A DNA stretch of 64,000 nucleotides from Kryptolebias marmoratus (Eukaryota > Chordata > Actinopteri > Cyprinodontiformes > Rivulidae). The notes below the pieces were generated by a model, which saw only the letters and a program-made list of their open reading frames with translations, did not search any database and was not told where the DNA came from. The stretch covers positions 20,197,726 through 20,261,725 of the forward strand of contig NC_051446.1 in assembly GCF_001649575.2 (NCBI RefSeq). Direction: 5' to 3'. The first letter of the stretch is position 1. The number at the start of each line of letters is the position of its first letter. Positions 12,715 through 24,217 of this stretch are shown here, one piece after another. The translations under genes and the position numbers were made by a program.

Positions 12715-13690
12715 CCCTTCGAAGGAATGCATATTGCCCGCCACTTTTCATGTCAGACTTCACAGAAGTGACAGGGTTGCAGCCATTTTGGTCAAACCTC
12801 AAATATAGCCTTACGCACAACCCCGTGCGCAGGATGTCAAGGTGTGTGTCGCGGATGACTCTCAGCTACTACCACATCAAATTTTAGCCCAATATTTGTA
12901 AAAACGAAATGAGCTTCCTTCGTTGGGCTCAGCCTCAGAGATCAGGCGAGGAGCTCTGAGTAGAGCCGCAGCTCCTCCTCATGGAAAGGAGCCGGCTGAG
13001 GTGGTTCAGACAGCTGATCAGGATGCCTCCCTGGATTTCTCTCCTGGACCTGTTGCCCCTGCGACCCGACCATGGATAAGCAGCAGAAGACGGATGGGTC
13101 TGTAAAACTCGGCTGCCCTCTAAAAGTGATCCTTCCTTCCAGTTTTGACTCCCTGGAGAAATGTGCTCTCGCCAACGGGATTGAAAATGACGTTGTTTTG
13201 TTCTCGGGCAAGCCCGTTCCCGAAACGAGGTCTGCACCAGTTTTTACGACTGTTCCAGCAAAACTTATAAATATACTCAGATAGTCGAAGGAGGCAGCGA
13301 GGAGACGCTGGTGGCTCTCCGTGGCTGGGAGGCTTCAGGACACGTTCCCTACATTCGCTCGTTACTGTGCACCGCCTGTTGGAAACGGCGGCGGCAGCTG
13401 TCTCAGTCTGTATATTAAAGATGTCAGTACGGGAACGGGCGAGTGGAGTTACTTGGGAGTTCTGTGCTGTTTGTGTCTCGCAGCTACGTGAGCGAGAGCA
13501 GATGTTTTCACTTCTCGCGGCGCATAAACCCAGCTTTATGTCCTCCTGATGCGACATTAGCCGTAGCGGCCACGCCTGAACTGGACTGGCAACAAACGTC
13601 AATCAGCCGTAGATGCACGTCCAGTGGTCACTTCCTGAAAGCTCCATTAAAGGCCGTCCAGAGGTTGATGAGATATTTTGCTAATGCCTC
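12715..13690 (-). repeat. Helitron-like family, copy C, split by a nested insertion
   Basis: The left part (12715-12911) carries the family 3' end (CCTTCGAAGGAATGC, then the 'gactctcagctactaccac' block). The right part (13545-13690) carries the second half of the monomer and the TTGATGAGATATTTTGCTAA head. About 630 bp of unrelated DNA separates them. Confidence 0.65.
12922..13100 (+). mobile_element. Fragment of a common teleost dispersed repeat, nested in copy C
   Basis: Two blocks match a widespread teleost dispersed repeat that I recognise from memory of fish genomes: one near 12950-13020 and 'ttgcccctgcgacccgacc' at about 13051-13070. The central part is deleted. It sits inside copy C and so inserted later. 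Its family name is not certain; it is probably the 3' tail of a non-LTR element. Confidence 0.5.
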
Positions 13691-13699
13691 TAATGACGT

Positions 13700-14520
13700 G
13701 CACTGTGAGCCAGAGGATTGGAGATGCGTCTCAGAATCAAGTGTTAGAAAAAAATGATGCCCAAACCTACAGATAAAATACAAACTGAGGCAGTGGATTT
13801 TGTGGTTTAAATGCAATAATCTGCCAATTTAGCTGCAGCCACGTATGTCATCCATGAACTAATAAAGACTTCTGAGTTTAGCTTCAGATCTATGAGGACA
13901 AGTCACATTTATGGTTTGGGACTTATAGATATGTCAGCTTCACTTTATAGTTATTTATTAAACGTAAGGTCAATAAAAATCTGTTTTATACTGAGACATT
14001 ATTGATCAATCAAAGGAGAATGTGCCTGTTGGAGTGGTGGCCTCAAAGAGAAATGAAGAAAAATATAAACTGAAAAGTAATTCAGCTCGTAGTTCACGGC
14101 AACAGTTTTGTATTTTACAGGCTTTCTGTTAAATATACAGATGTTTTCGTCTTCTTTGGTTTGGTTTAAAGTGCCGCATTGAGCTGCTAATATTAAATCT
14201 TTCCTTTGTGTGTGTTGGACCCTACATCCTGTGGAATGAAGATGTCTCTTTCTGTTCGAGAGGTTCAGTGTTGTGCGTACGTGGTGCTTATGGATGAGCA
14301 GGCACACGTGCACACGTGTCCTTGCATGAATATATCTGTCTGGTGTGGCAACAACACCATGCATAGGAGGCATGGCAACAATACGCAGCGCTCACGCTGC
14401 ATGTTGATGCGATCGCTCTCCGGCCCGAGTTTTGTCTCTCACCATGGTCATTAAGAACATTTGAAGACTTTAGTAAGTGTCAAGACAAGACGCAACATCG
14501 CCCGCTTTTATGCCTAACTC
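13700..14520. other. Gene-free stretch
   Basis: No gene, splice-bounded open frame or recognisable repeat is seen. The open frame on the minus strand near 13999-14373 has no family resemblance. Confidence 0.4.
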
Positions 14521-14790
14521 CCCTTCATCTACTCCCCTTTCTGTTCCCTCATTAATATGCAAATGAGTTGCTTATTGTTGGGAAAAAAAAGAAGAAAAAA
14601 AAAACGGGAAGAAAGCTGTCATGTCTTTAGTGACAGACTCAATGGATGTGTTTGGATTGTGGGGCTTGCTGTTTTCCGAGAGCACATCTTATCATTGTTT
14701 AGGCAGCGAATCAAAAATGTAAACATCCCTTCATTAGCATCTGTCAGGAAGCTTAATGATATGATTTTTTAATACACGACTAAACCCCTG
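14520..14790. promoter_or_regulatory. Candidate conserved noncoding element with POU octamer
   Basis: Contains TTAATATGCAAATGAG at about 14551-14566, with a perfect ATGCAAAT POU-factor octamer next to a TAAT core. A long non-repetitive stretch to 14790 follows. The enhancer reading is inference. Confidence 0.3.
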
Positions 14791-15169
14791 AATAAGCAAA
14801 CAGGGTTTTGTTATCACGTCTCTTCCCTTTATCTCGCTTTGTGTTCTAGTTATGTAATCCTAAACATTTATAGTGAAAGTTTCATGTCTGCTTCCTTGGC
14901 TGGAAACTAAAGCAATTATCTCACTGGCTGTGGTTGTTAGCTCAAAAAATTGCAAGAAAATATGCAAATTTTCACCTGGAATCACACAGAATTTGTATTT
15001 ATGACACATTTGCGTACCTACGTAAATTGGAACATCTGCGCAACATTTTAGCGAATGATGTGCAATTCTTTTTAAAATCAGTTTAGACAGAAATGTAGTT
15101 TTTCCAGAACAATCTTTTTTTTTTGCTGTTATTTCTAAAAATATCCTCATAAGTGCAGCTCAGTTTCCA

Positions 15170-15550
15170 GAAATGCCTTCATCCACACGGGAACACTGAA
15201 AACGACCCAAAACGCTGTAGTAACTATGCCAGGCCTGTACGTGGCGCTGTAACAAAAATACACCACAAACAGGAAACAAGCTTTATGTGTGTGCTCCACA
15301 ATGCACATCAAGCTTACACGCTGGCAGCAAAATGTAAATACAACAAAAGAAGGACACACCTTCAGGTTGTAGGTTGGATTAGAAGTGGGGCGATGACATC
15401 AATGTTTTTTAGCTTCTAGATTTTTTCCCTCTGAAACCTGTTGTTGTGTGGCTCCTAAAATACCATTTCTGTGTGGACGTAAAGCTGAAAAAATAAACAA
15501 CCTTTGCCTATTCAGAAAAAAACGTTTCCATGTGGATGGCCCCTTAGTCA
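15170..15550. mobile_element. Degenerate MITE-like element with inverted termini
   Basis: CATCCACACGGGAAC at 15180-15194 is the near-perfect reverse complement of GTTTCCATGTGGATG at 15524-15538. The right arm continues into GGCCCCTTAGT. This arrangement matches abundant teleost elements with 'GTGGACGGCCCCT'-like ends. No transposase is present. Target-site duplications are not clear. Confidence 0.45.
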
Positions 15551-15559
15551 TATGGTCCA

Positions 15560-16960
15560 GATCAGGTTTTAATTTGATTGCAGTTTATTTTCTTATCTGT
15601 CTCCAATCAGTCACAATGAGGAGGGTTTGAAACAGGTTCCAGACGCCTGAGACCACTCTGTGACCATGCCGAGACTAAATTTGTCACGCAAATTTTTTTT
15701 TTAACAAGTCTAAAACTCCGTTGACGCAACAGAGAGGCACTGCGACTCACGCAAGGAAGTTCAAAACCCCTCACAGGGGTCTTGAAACATTTTGGAAAAT
15801 CCCTCGTGAAGTGAACGCTGCTCAGTTTTTCAACCAACAGTTAGGTTTAATGCGACCACCGAGCCCTGCAGGCTGGTGGTCACGTTTCACGTTTACGCTC
15901 TTTCTTAACATTTGTTGTTTTTTCTTTCAGACAGGTAAAACAATTAAGAAATCTATTCTTTGTAGTTTGGCGGGCAAGTGAATGCACTGAAAATTAAACG
16001 CACCATTCTTAACCTTTAAGAAAATCAAAAAGATTTGTGCTCCAGCCAGTTCTCGGCACCATCAGCATCCCACTTCATCAAGGCTTTCTTCATACCCGGC
16101 ATTTACTTCAAGTATACCTGCATATTGAGGAGCGATATTATAATTACTGGGATTTGACCAAAAGCAACCGCGATTGGGCAAATGCAGCAACTTATCTCAG
16201 TTAAGTGCTTTGTTTATATCTAGAATTGCCTGTTGCAGGGGCACATTTGCGCCAAAGCTCAAAGGAGTTCAAATCTGCTGTTTTTCAAACAGAATTGATC
16301 TCCTGGGTTCTGTAGTTATCACCAGATGGCTGGTTTTGCAGCTGCTGTCTTCTAGATTTCACAACCGAGCTCGAGCGTTTCTTAGGCTGAGTCACACTGA
16401 AGCAAAAGTAAGTTATCCCACAAAAGCAGAGAAAAGCAGAGGCATACACGAGTTTCAGGGCATTGTGTTGGATTTAAGGGAGTAAATGTCAGTGGAATGT
16501 GGGATACCATACTCAAGTCAGCCTATGAATTTACCTTCAAAGATCAGTATTTACATCACTTAAGTCACTTTCCTTGACTTCATTTGTATTTAGTGTTTCT
16601 TTATTAGCAACCTGTGCCATTTCATCGCATAATGTCTCTGGTGGGTTTCTGTTTCTGTTGTAATGTGCCTGTTAATTCCTGCTTTTGGCACCTGCAACCC
16701 TGTTTGTTTTTTTGTTTTCATTTAATAAAATCCTTTTTTTTTTTTTTGATTTATACCTGCCTGCTTGCATCTTTGGGTTCTCAACAACCAGCTATAATCA
16801 TTACCATAATGCATTTTTAAGACTTTATTCGTCTTCCCATTTGGAATTGTACTGCATTATTCTTGTTACTGCAGATCTATACAAAAGCAAATATACCCTC
16901 TCAGTTAAGAAAATTGATTTTACAGTTTTCTTTTTCAGATGCAACTTGCACTACTGAAAG
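15560..16960. other. Gene-free stretch
   Basis: No coding exon or confident repeat is recognised. A poly-T run lies near 16732-16748. Confidence 0.4.
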
Positions 16961-17510
16961 ACAAACGTAATTAGCGCCACAGTAATTAGAAATCAATGAC
17001 TTTGTGATATTTTAACAAAGAATCAACATCCAGGTCTACACTGATAGGGAAATGGTGCCTCGGTGTGGAAAAAAATCCAATTAAGAGGTTATTAATGTAC
17101 AAGAGCCTCTCAGATGGATTCTTTCCCCCTTTTACATCACAACTTTTGTTGCATTCCTAATTATCTATTCAGAAGTTGCTCCATTTGCTGAAGTGCCTTT
17201 GTGTGATAGAGAGGCTGGAGGGAGATGTCTGTGTATGTAATGTTTTTGCATTTGTATTCTTGTATTCATCTTCCTTTTTGTCAGAACAGTTTCATTTCCA
17301 TGTCAGTGATTTATGTAAGGAGATAGGAGAGAGCCTGTTAATGGGATATTTCTCCTGCTTTCCTCATGGACTGCAGCATGTCAAAAATAAAGATAAAAAC
17401 GAGCCCAAAATGAAACAAATTGTTGGTGTTTTTCAGTCAATATTCTGGGGAAATTTGTTTTTCCATGATGCATATGTGTTCATGAACATTCAAACATCCT
17501 TTAGGTTTCT
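16960..17510. promoter_or_regulatory. Candidate conserved noncoding element
   Basis: Repeat-poor, with closely spaced homeodomain cores (TAATTAGCGCCACAGTAATTAG at about 16969-16990 is a pair of TAATTAG boxes 16 bp apart) and more ATTA sites to 17170. The plus-strand open frame at 17176-17517 has no family resemblance. Enhancer function is inference. Confidence 0.3.
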
Positions 17511-17519
17511 CTTTTGATT

Positions 17520-18600
17520 TTAAATAAGGGGAGGTGTTTTAAAAATTTATGCCATTTGTATGTGTATACACCTTCTGGTTTTCAATTAATCCCACCTCAC
17601 TGTACTGTCTTTCTAGATATTGATACAATACAATACATGATACATGACACAATATAGTTTATTGTCCTTGTGGGGAGGTTTTTTTTCCTCTTCAATGCTG
17701 TCTCAGTATTTGCCTTTACAAAAATAAAAGTATGAATCCACGAATAAACTATTAAAGGAGTTTTACACAAACATGTTCCCTTTGTGAAACACATTACACA
17801 ATTCATATTTTAGAAAAATGTGTAAATATATGTAAAGAGGAAAAATACATTGTACTGCTCAACCCCTGCTCCAGTATGAAATACATTGCACTCTGTTCAG
17901 CGTTTGGAGACAGTATTTATATGTTTGATTGAAGGGGGGGGGAGAGAAATAAATTTGAAAAACAAATCTCTGTATTTTCTGCTAGAGGGCAAGAACTCAC
18001 ACTCTGAAAGGAAGAATGTGCGATGAGTCCAACGAAACTTTCTGGGTTTATTTGAATACAGACTGCCCATGAATGTTCTGGAACGTGAATGTACCAAATG
18101 CAGCAGCTTGATTTTTGCCTGTGGAGAAACATTGTCGTACCGTGCAGACATCCTGTATCTGACAATGCTCTCCAGTGCAGCGCGATAAAACAGAAACATT
18201 ATTTTCCAGTGACACAAAAAGCACAGACTTGTTCCAGTGAATGCTGAAAAAGGAAAAAGAAACGTTTGAATTTTGGGTGAACTTTCAAGACTTTGGTTAT
18301 TTTGAATCATTTATAAGCAGTTTATGCAAAGCTTGACGCTGCCCTGGTAAGGAGGAAGCTGCTACTCTGAGGGAGTACGGTTGCTGTGTAGGGAGTGCGA
18401 CTGCTGGTGGAGTGTCTCAGAGTAAGATCCATGAGAATAACAGGTTGCAAAATCTCCCAGAAGAGCAATGAGTGTCGCAAGATGAGTGTTGTTACTTTAT
18501 CTGTCAGTGGTCATAATGTTATGACACACTGGCGTATATCTGCATATTTCTCAATCAGCTTCATGAGGTCATAGGTTAAAAAGTTTAAAATTTTTTCTCA
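17520..18600. other. Gene-free stretch
   Basis: AT-rich sequence with an imperfect 'atacaatacaatacatgatacatgacac' run near 17624-17652. No gene is recognised. A 137-codon minus-strand frame (17897-18310) resembles no family I know. Confidence 0.4.
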
Positions 18601-18607
18601 ATGTTTT

Positions 18608-19030
18608 TGATTGGTTGGTTGGTTGAATGTCGATCTAAACTCAAATAACTGGTTGGCTGTCCTTACTAAGCCACATGGCTGGCTGGTTGGTTGGCTAATT
18701 GGTTGGCTAATTGGTTGGTTGGTTGGTTGGTTGGCTGGTTGGTTGGCTAATTGGTTGGCTGGTTGGTTGGTTGGTTGGCTGGTTGGTTAGTTGGTTGTTT
18801 GGCTGGCTGGTTGGTTGGTTGGTTGGTTGGTTGGTTGGCTGGTTGGTTGGTTGGTTGGCTGGCTGGTTGTCGGTCTCAACCCAAATGACTGGTTGGTTGG
18901 TTGGTTGGTTGGTTGGCTTATTGGTTGGCTGGTTGGTTGTCTGTCTCAAACCAAATGACTGGTTGGTTGGTTGGCTGGTTGTTTGGCTGGTTGGTTAGTT
19001 GGTTGATTATTTTGTTGCCTGGTTGATTCG
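18608..19030. repeat. (TTGG)n-type minisatellite with higher-order units
   Basis: More than 400 bp of tandem TTGG with frequent TTGGC and TAATTGG variants. Three diverged spacers ('tcaaataactgg' near 18642, 'cccaaatgactgg' near 18880, 'ccaaatgactgg' near 18951) break it into higher-order blocks. Because the unit is 4 bp, the plus frames read as Gly-Trp-Leu-Val repeats and the minus frames as Asn-Gln-Pro-Thr repeats without stops; these are not genes. The plus strand has many GG pairs two bases apart. Confidence 0.95.
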
Positions 19031-19039
19031 GTGTTTGTC

Positions 19040-20000
19040 ATCTCACCTCAAATCATCTCAAATTCATTCAGCCACAGTGGCTGTGAAGTAATCAACAAAC
19101 CTTTTCTATCAAATATCAAATATCCTCAATACGGCCTGCAGGTTTGATCCAAGTCATTTTCCTGTAAAAAAATAAAATATTGGTCCCGTCTCTGCAAAAT
19201 GCAAAGGTAGTGATTTTTGGTTTAGGTGTGCCTCCAGTTTTGACTGAATTTTCAACAATATCACCCGCAAAGCAACATCACACCTTCACACCTTCTCCTC
19301 CTTCATAATTCATGATGGGAAGCACACATGCAGGCACCATCCGTTCCCCTTTCTTACATCTCTGAATTTGCAAATTTGCATTCATCAAACCAAAGAACAA
19401 ATTTTCACTCATCTAATTATTTTTATTTGTGTTTATGTCACAATTATTGTAATTGTGAAAGGTCTGATTCACTTATTTACTTTAAACAATTGATGTAGAT
19501 GTGATTTTGACACTTAAACCATGACTCGTGAAATTAGAATCAGAGGCAGTGGTAATATGTGGCATCTGAGGTTGATAACTCTCAACTTTTAGTCAAATGT
19601 GGAGGTTTTCCTGTTTTGGAATAATTCTCAATAAGCAATGCATAAACTGTAGCATTTAATGTTTTGGAGTTTTTTGCATTGACACATTCAACAATTTCTG
19701 TCTTCTATATTGTGATAGTATCCTAAAATAATAATAACCTTGTTTCTCTTTCCTTCACAGTTTCTTCCACTTCACTAGTGGTGTTAAACAGACCTGTTTA
19801 CTGCAATCCAAAACAACATCAACAAAACACTAAGAAGGCAAGAAGTGTATCTAATTAAGGTTGTACAATGCATGCTCGTTAAGTGAAGAGCATTCCATGA
19901 AATTTGCTCCATGAAAATTGTTTAGACTACGCTAAAGAAAATTATGTCAATTTAAAGAAATTAAAATAACTATGATTCTAACATCTTTCTTTGCAGTTTC
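19040..20000. other. Gene-free stretch
   Basis: AT-rich, non-repetitive sequence with no recognisable coding exon. Confidence 0.4.
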
Positions 20001-20007
20001 CTTTCAG

Positions 20008-20151
20008 GAGGAGTGCCTCAGATGTTTTGTGGGATTCGCTGATAGAATCTGACCTGGGTCGTCTGCTAACCTCAGTCCCCCTGAGCACCGTGGGTCTGCC
20101 CAGGACCGGAAGGGAGCCGCGTCCTGCTGAGACTCAGAGTCGGATCTGGAG
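20008..20151 (+). CDS. Candidate orphan coding exon (unidentified)
   Basis: A pyrimidine-rich acceptor (ttgcagtttcctttcag) ends at 20007 and a GTAATG donor starts at 20152. The 144 bp between them have one open frame, starting with a split codon and then AGG AGT GCC. It reads as a protein-like segment beginning RSASDVLWDSLIESDLG and ending SRIWR. The length is a multiple of three, so the exon would be phase-symmetric. No partner exon or family was recognised. The opposite strand is also open, so GC content alone could explain the frame. Confidence 0.2.
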
Positions 20152-21034
20152 GTAATGGGCAGAGGGAACAGCCTCGTCTGTGGTGTGGCATAAAACGAAT
20201 TAGAGCCGTCTTTCTGCTCCCCTGCCTCCCTGTGAGCATGCAGGCCCAGATAACGGCGAGGCAGAGAACCACAAACGGAGACAAAATGTAGACCGGCCCA
20301 AGACGGGGAAAAATAAAGCTGTCTGGCAGAGTTAACATCATGCCATTTATGATGATTTTGCTGAACGTGTGATGGGGTCATTCTCATTTGGCAGCGTTAA
20401 AGGCTGCTCAGACAGTGGAGGGAAGTATAGTGGCAATGATTGGAACATTTCCTTTTATTTCTTTGCTCTCACTCGTCTCATTTAAACTAACAAAATGTGG
20501 AATTGGTTTTTAGCAGTAGGGTCCTACCTAATTCAAACAATACACCACGTCTGTATATTTGTCTATAAATATCTTGGCATAAAATAAGATTTGGATTTGA
20601 AATAGTTTGTGAGTCATGACGTGAACATTCGAACAGGTCAGGTTGTTTTCTTACACCGCTCACAGATAGTTGACTTTGGCAACTGTATAAGTCACCATAG
20701 CAACAACAAGGGTATTCATCACTTTTTTATGCCCTATGGGGGAAAAAAAAAATCCGATTTATTTCCTCTCCGTTTTGCAGCCTGTTTCTGTTGTAGTTCC
20801 AGTTTTATTTAACACTTCATCTGCTCTGTCATAGTCTCGTGTCTGTCATGACGAGCTTTTTGTCTTTAAGTTTGACTTAACCGCGGAAACGGTTTGATCA
20901 AAGTCCAACACACAGAGCTCTGAGGGCCAGAATAAATCAGAGACCTGGATGCCACATCGTATTATACAGACAGGAGTCAGTCTGCTTGCATCAGTGTGTT
21001 CATCCTGCACATCATGCATGAGATCTGTATTTTA
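20152..21034. other. Gene-free stretch
   Basis: No coding exon downstream of the candidate exon could be linked to it. No repeats beyond short homopolymers. Confidence 0.4.
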
Positions 21035-21380
21035 AATTTTGTCAATAACTATTAGAGCCAACTGTGTCTGTCTATTAGCAAAATATCTCATATACCACTG
21101 TCAGAAAGTAATGAGAGGATATACATCTACATCTGATTTACTTTTGGAGTCAAATTTGAGAAGTCCTCCACGGCTAACTGACATTAGAAAAAAGAAAATG
21201 GCTATAACTCAGTCAATTTAACAGATACTGAGCTAAGTTTTGTGTGGTAGTAGCTGAGAGTCATTTCTAACATACTCTGAGTGTTACATCAATATGTGCA
21301 TGAAGTTATTTACAAGGAACAACTCTCAGCCTAAGATGATGGGCGGAAAAGCGTTGGGCGATAGGCCTTTAATACCTTAA
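21035..21380 (+). repeat. Helitron-like family, copy D (one monomer)
   Basis: Starts with CTGTCTATTAGCAAAATATCTC, then the diagnostic 'ctgatttacttttggagtca', 'ggctaactgac' and 'gtggtagtagctgagagtcat' blocks. It ends near GGGCGATAGGCC, corresponding to the degenerate 3' end. Confidence 0.75.
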
Positions 21381-21819
21381 ACAGGATTTTTGATGTTTCT
21401 GCTTTTTGTCGCTCATTTTGTCCACACGAGCGCAGTCACCTCTTCCGCTATGCATGTGCACATGTCCGCACAAGGATGTAAGATGATCTGTTCAACCTTA
21501 AGAGCATCCTAAAGAGGAAGCACTCACTCACACAGCAGATCAGAACAAGAAAAGTTTCATCTTTCCTCCGCCTGCAGCGTATCCCCTTTCAGATTGTCTT
21601 TTTTTTTTTTTTTTTAAATAAATATTGAATCTTCCGGTAAATTCAGTTTAAGTCAGCAAAACTACAGAGAACCAGTGAATCAACAGAGACTTTTTTAATC
21701 AAAACCAATCCTAAATATTTCTGGATGAGATACGACTAACCAAAGTAGGGGAAGAGAAGGCAGAAAAATGGGTGCATAATTAGGTCAGAACATTAAAAAA
21801 CTGTTGAGTTGCATTTTGA

Positions 21820-22260
21820 TTCATTTCGCCTTGCCCCGACTGAACGTGTCACCTGCATGCAAATGATTCTCTTTCTTGTCTGGCCAAGAGGAGGGAGAAA
21901 GAAGGGGGGGTAGGAGAAAAAAAAAAAATAAAAAAACCTACTTGAATTCATTGACGCCATTGTCTGTTATGAGGTAGAATCAATCTGGTGAGTGGGTGGG
22001 GAAGCAGTATGAGAGGCCCGTGGAGATTAAACAGAAGCCTTGCCATGAATGTTCTAAAAACAAAATAAATCTATTCATCCAATTAGAGGCTGCAACATAT
22101 TCCAAAACACACACAAGTTGGATAAGAGCTTCTGGGTTAATTTACCCTCGTCTTCGATCTGAGTGTCCTAATAGACTGGACGAGATTAGAGGCCACATCG
22201 AAGTCTGCAGGACGTATAACAAACGTGTAGGAGGGACCGTGTGGCACAGAGGATTTACAA
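21820..22260. promoter_or_regulatory. Candidate conserved noncoding element
   Basis: Contains GCATGCAAATGATTC (ATGCAAAT octamer) near 21857, then 'ttgaattcattgacgccattgtctg' and further low-repeat sequence. A plus-strand frame of 121 codons covers the right half but has no recognisable domain or splice context. Confidence 0.27.
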
Positions 22261-22339
22261 CAAGCTGTAAACGTCCTCAAAAAGACACTGGACACATTGC
22301 GTTTTCTGTAAAATTGCAGCGTGAGTGCAGAATGACTGC

Positions 22340-22720
22340 TGAAACTCAGCTGTTAGCTTAAAGAAGCAGAACACCACAAAGACCTAAAATGAGCTTCATA
22401 CTAGCTAGAAGCTAGAGGAAGCAGAACACTAGCTAAAAGGAGCAAAATGCTAGCTTAATGCTAAAAGTAGTAAAACACTGGCTAAAATCTAAAGTAGAAA
22501 GAGGCTATCTGGAGCAATAAGGTAGCTAGAGCCTAAAAGTAGCAAAGATTAGCTAAAAGCTAATGGTAGAAGACCGTATCTAAAAACTAAAAGCATCATA
22601 AGATGACCAAAAAGGAGCAAGCATGCAGGAATTTGATGAAATTTGCTTTAGAAATTGAGTTGTTAAGGCTAAAAGTAGCAAACAACTACCTAAAAAGTAG
22701 CAGAGGACAAAAACAGATTA
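22340..22720. repeat. Imperfect minisatellite, AGCTAAAAG/TAGCAAAA units
   Basis: Short diverged units such as 'agctaaaagg agcaaaatgc', 'gctaaaagtagtaaaa' and 'agctaaaagctaa' recur about every 20-35 bp over nearly 400 bp. Confidence 0.65.
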
Positions 22721-23271
22721 AATACACTGATGCAAATTTTAAAGAGAACAATGTTTTTAAAGGGACTGCATTTTTGTGAAGATAATATTTGTAAATAAAA
22801 GTTCAATATTTTTAAAAACATAAAAGCTGCAAAACCCAGAAGTCAATGCAGCCATTTTTCTGGATGAGGCGAACATTTTAATATGTGAACGGCTAAAATA
22901 GCACCAAGCATGCAGAAGTAGTCGAAATGCAAAGAAAAATAAAAAAAAAAGGATGATGAAAATAAAAACAGGAAAATAGTTTGACTGCTGAATCAGCAAC
23001 AACTGGATGTGCTAAAAATTCCTAAAAGTTAAAGCAGAAAATTCCTCCCACAGTTTAGCTGCTGTATCTTATCGTGCACCTTTTTCTCGTGACTAAATAT
23101 GTGCTCTGTGGTGTTAGCTTAGCTGTTCCAACCTTGATTAACACCTAACGCTCCCCACCCTGCCGAGCAGCTCCCTCTGTTTGAGGAATCTGGCTGTTTG
23201 TTTTCCTGCTTCTCCCGGTGTTCGACGCATGACAGCACTCAAAATGTGGCTTTATTCCACACAGAGCGTTA

Positions 23272-23420
23272 ACAAAAAAAAAAAAAAAAAAGAAAAAGGA
23301 AGACAGAGCGGCTCTTCATCCCTCCTTTTTTTTTCCCACAGAGCACCTTCAAAACTTTGTGAAAAGGGAAACAAAAGGCGCAGCGACGCAAAGGCTTTTA
23401 TTTATTTATTTATTTATTTT
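23272..23420. repeat. Poly-A and (TTTA)n tracts
   Basis: A poly-A run at about 23273-23291 and six TTTA units at about 23398-23420. Confidence 0.8.
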
Positions 23421-23479
23421 CATTTTGCTGAAGCAGCGGGCCATCCTGTGCCACAATGATAAATGCCGAGAAGTAAACT

Positions 23480-23700
23480 AGAAGCGTGCCGTGCCTCGGA
23501 GCTCCAGATAAACTTTTAACCTTGCAGGTGAATTGCATCTGGTGGCCCTCACAGATGCAGCGCCACACAGTATTAGACGCTCCACTCTATCTTCTGTGAG
23601 CGATTTGATTTCATTTCAGCGTCGCCTGGCATATCTGCACCCGGCCTATCTATCAGGACGGTAATGGCTCGGGGACAAACATTTGTTTATGTGGAAAATA
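23480..23700. promoter_or_regulatory. Candidate conserved noncoding element
   Basis: Non-repetitive block with 'gatttgatttcatttcagcg' and several E-box-like sites (CATCTG, CATATCTG). There is no open frame of interest. Low confidence, based on texture only. Confidence 0.2.
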
Positions 23701-23931
23701 CTGCTGGGATCGCTGTCTCATTTCCATCGGATTCGTGCTCACAAGTGGGCTCGAAACAAAATGGGGGGGGGGGGGGAAATGAAAGAACACAATGAGAGGT
23801 TTGGATAAGGAGGTGTCATACTTGCTCACAATAAAACAGAGCAAAAGCAGCAACGCTGGAGTTTTAAACTAAGATCATTTCATGTTGACTGTGGAGTCCT
23901 AACTGCTTTGGTCAAGCCTTCAAACACAACA

Positions 23932-24190
23932 GTGCAGTGGCCTAGTGGTAGAGTGTTTTCCCTGAAACTGGGAGGTTATGGGTTCAATCCCTGGCCGGGT
24001 CATATAGACTGTAAGAATAGGACCCATTGCCACCCTGCTTGACACTCAGCATTAAGGGTTGGAATTGGGTGGGGGGGTAGTTCACCAAATGATTCCTGAG
24101 TGTGGCACCGCTGCTGCTCGCTGCTCCCTCAGGGGATGCGTCAACAAATTTTGCACACTCAGGTGTGTGACAGTCAGTGGATCTTTCTTT
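23932..24190 (+). mobile_element. tRNA-derived SINE of common teleost type
   Basis: The head is tRNA-like, with an RNA polymerase III A box TGGCCTAGTGG at 23938-23948 and a B box GGGTTCAATCC at 23980-23990. A body follows that I recognise from many teleost genomes ('gacccattgccaccctgctt', 'cactcagcattaagggttgg', 'accgctgctgctcgctgct', 'gtgtgtgacagtcagtgg'). The anticodon arm is degenerate, so this is not a functional tRNA gene. It is directly followed by a Helitron-like copy. Confidence 0.8.
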
Positions 24191-24217
24191 CTTATGTGCA
24201 TCCTCAAACAGTACTGC

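Noticed and set aside
18707..18998. Long open frames across the GGTT array on both strands
   Set aside because: A 4-bp tandem unit without stop codons gives the same repeating tetrapeptide in every frame; no start context or splice site.
23938..23990. Functional tRNA gene
   Set aside because: A and B boxes are present but the anticodon arm and acceptor stem do not pair, and a SINE body follows.
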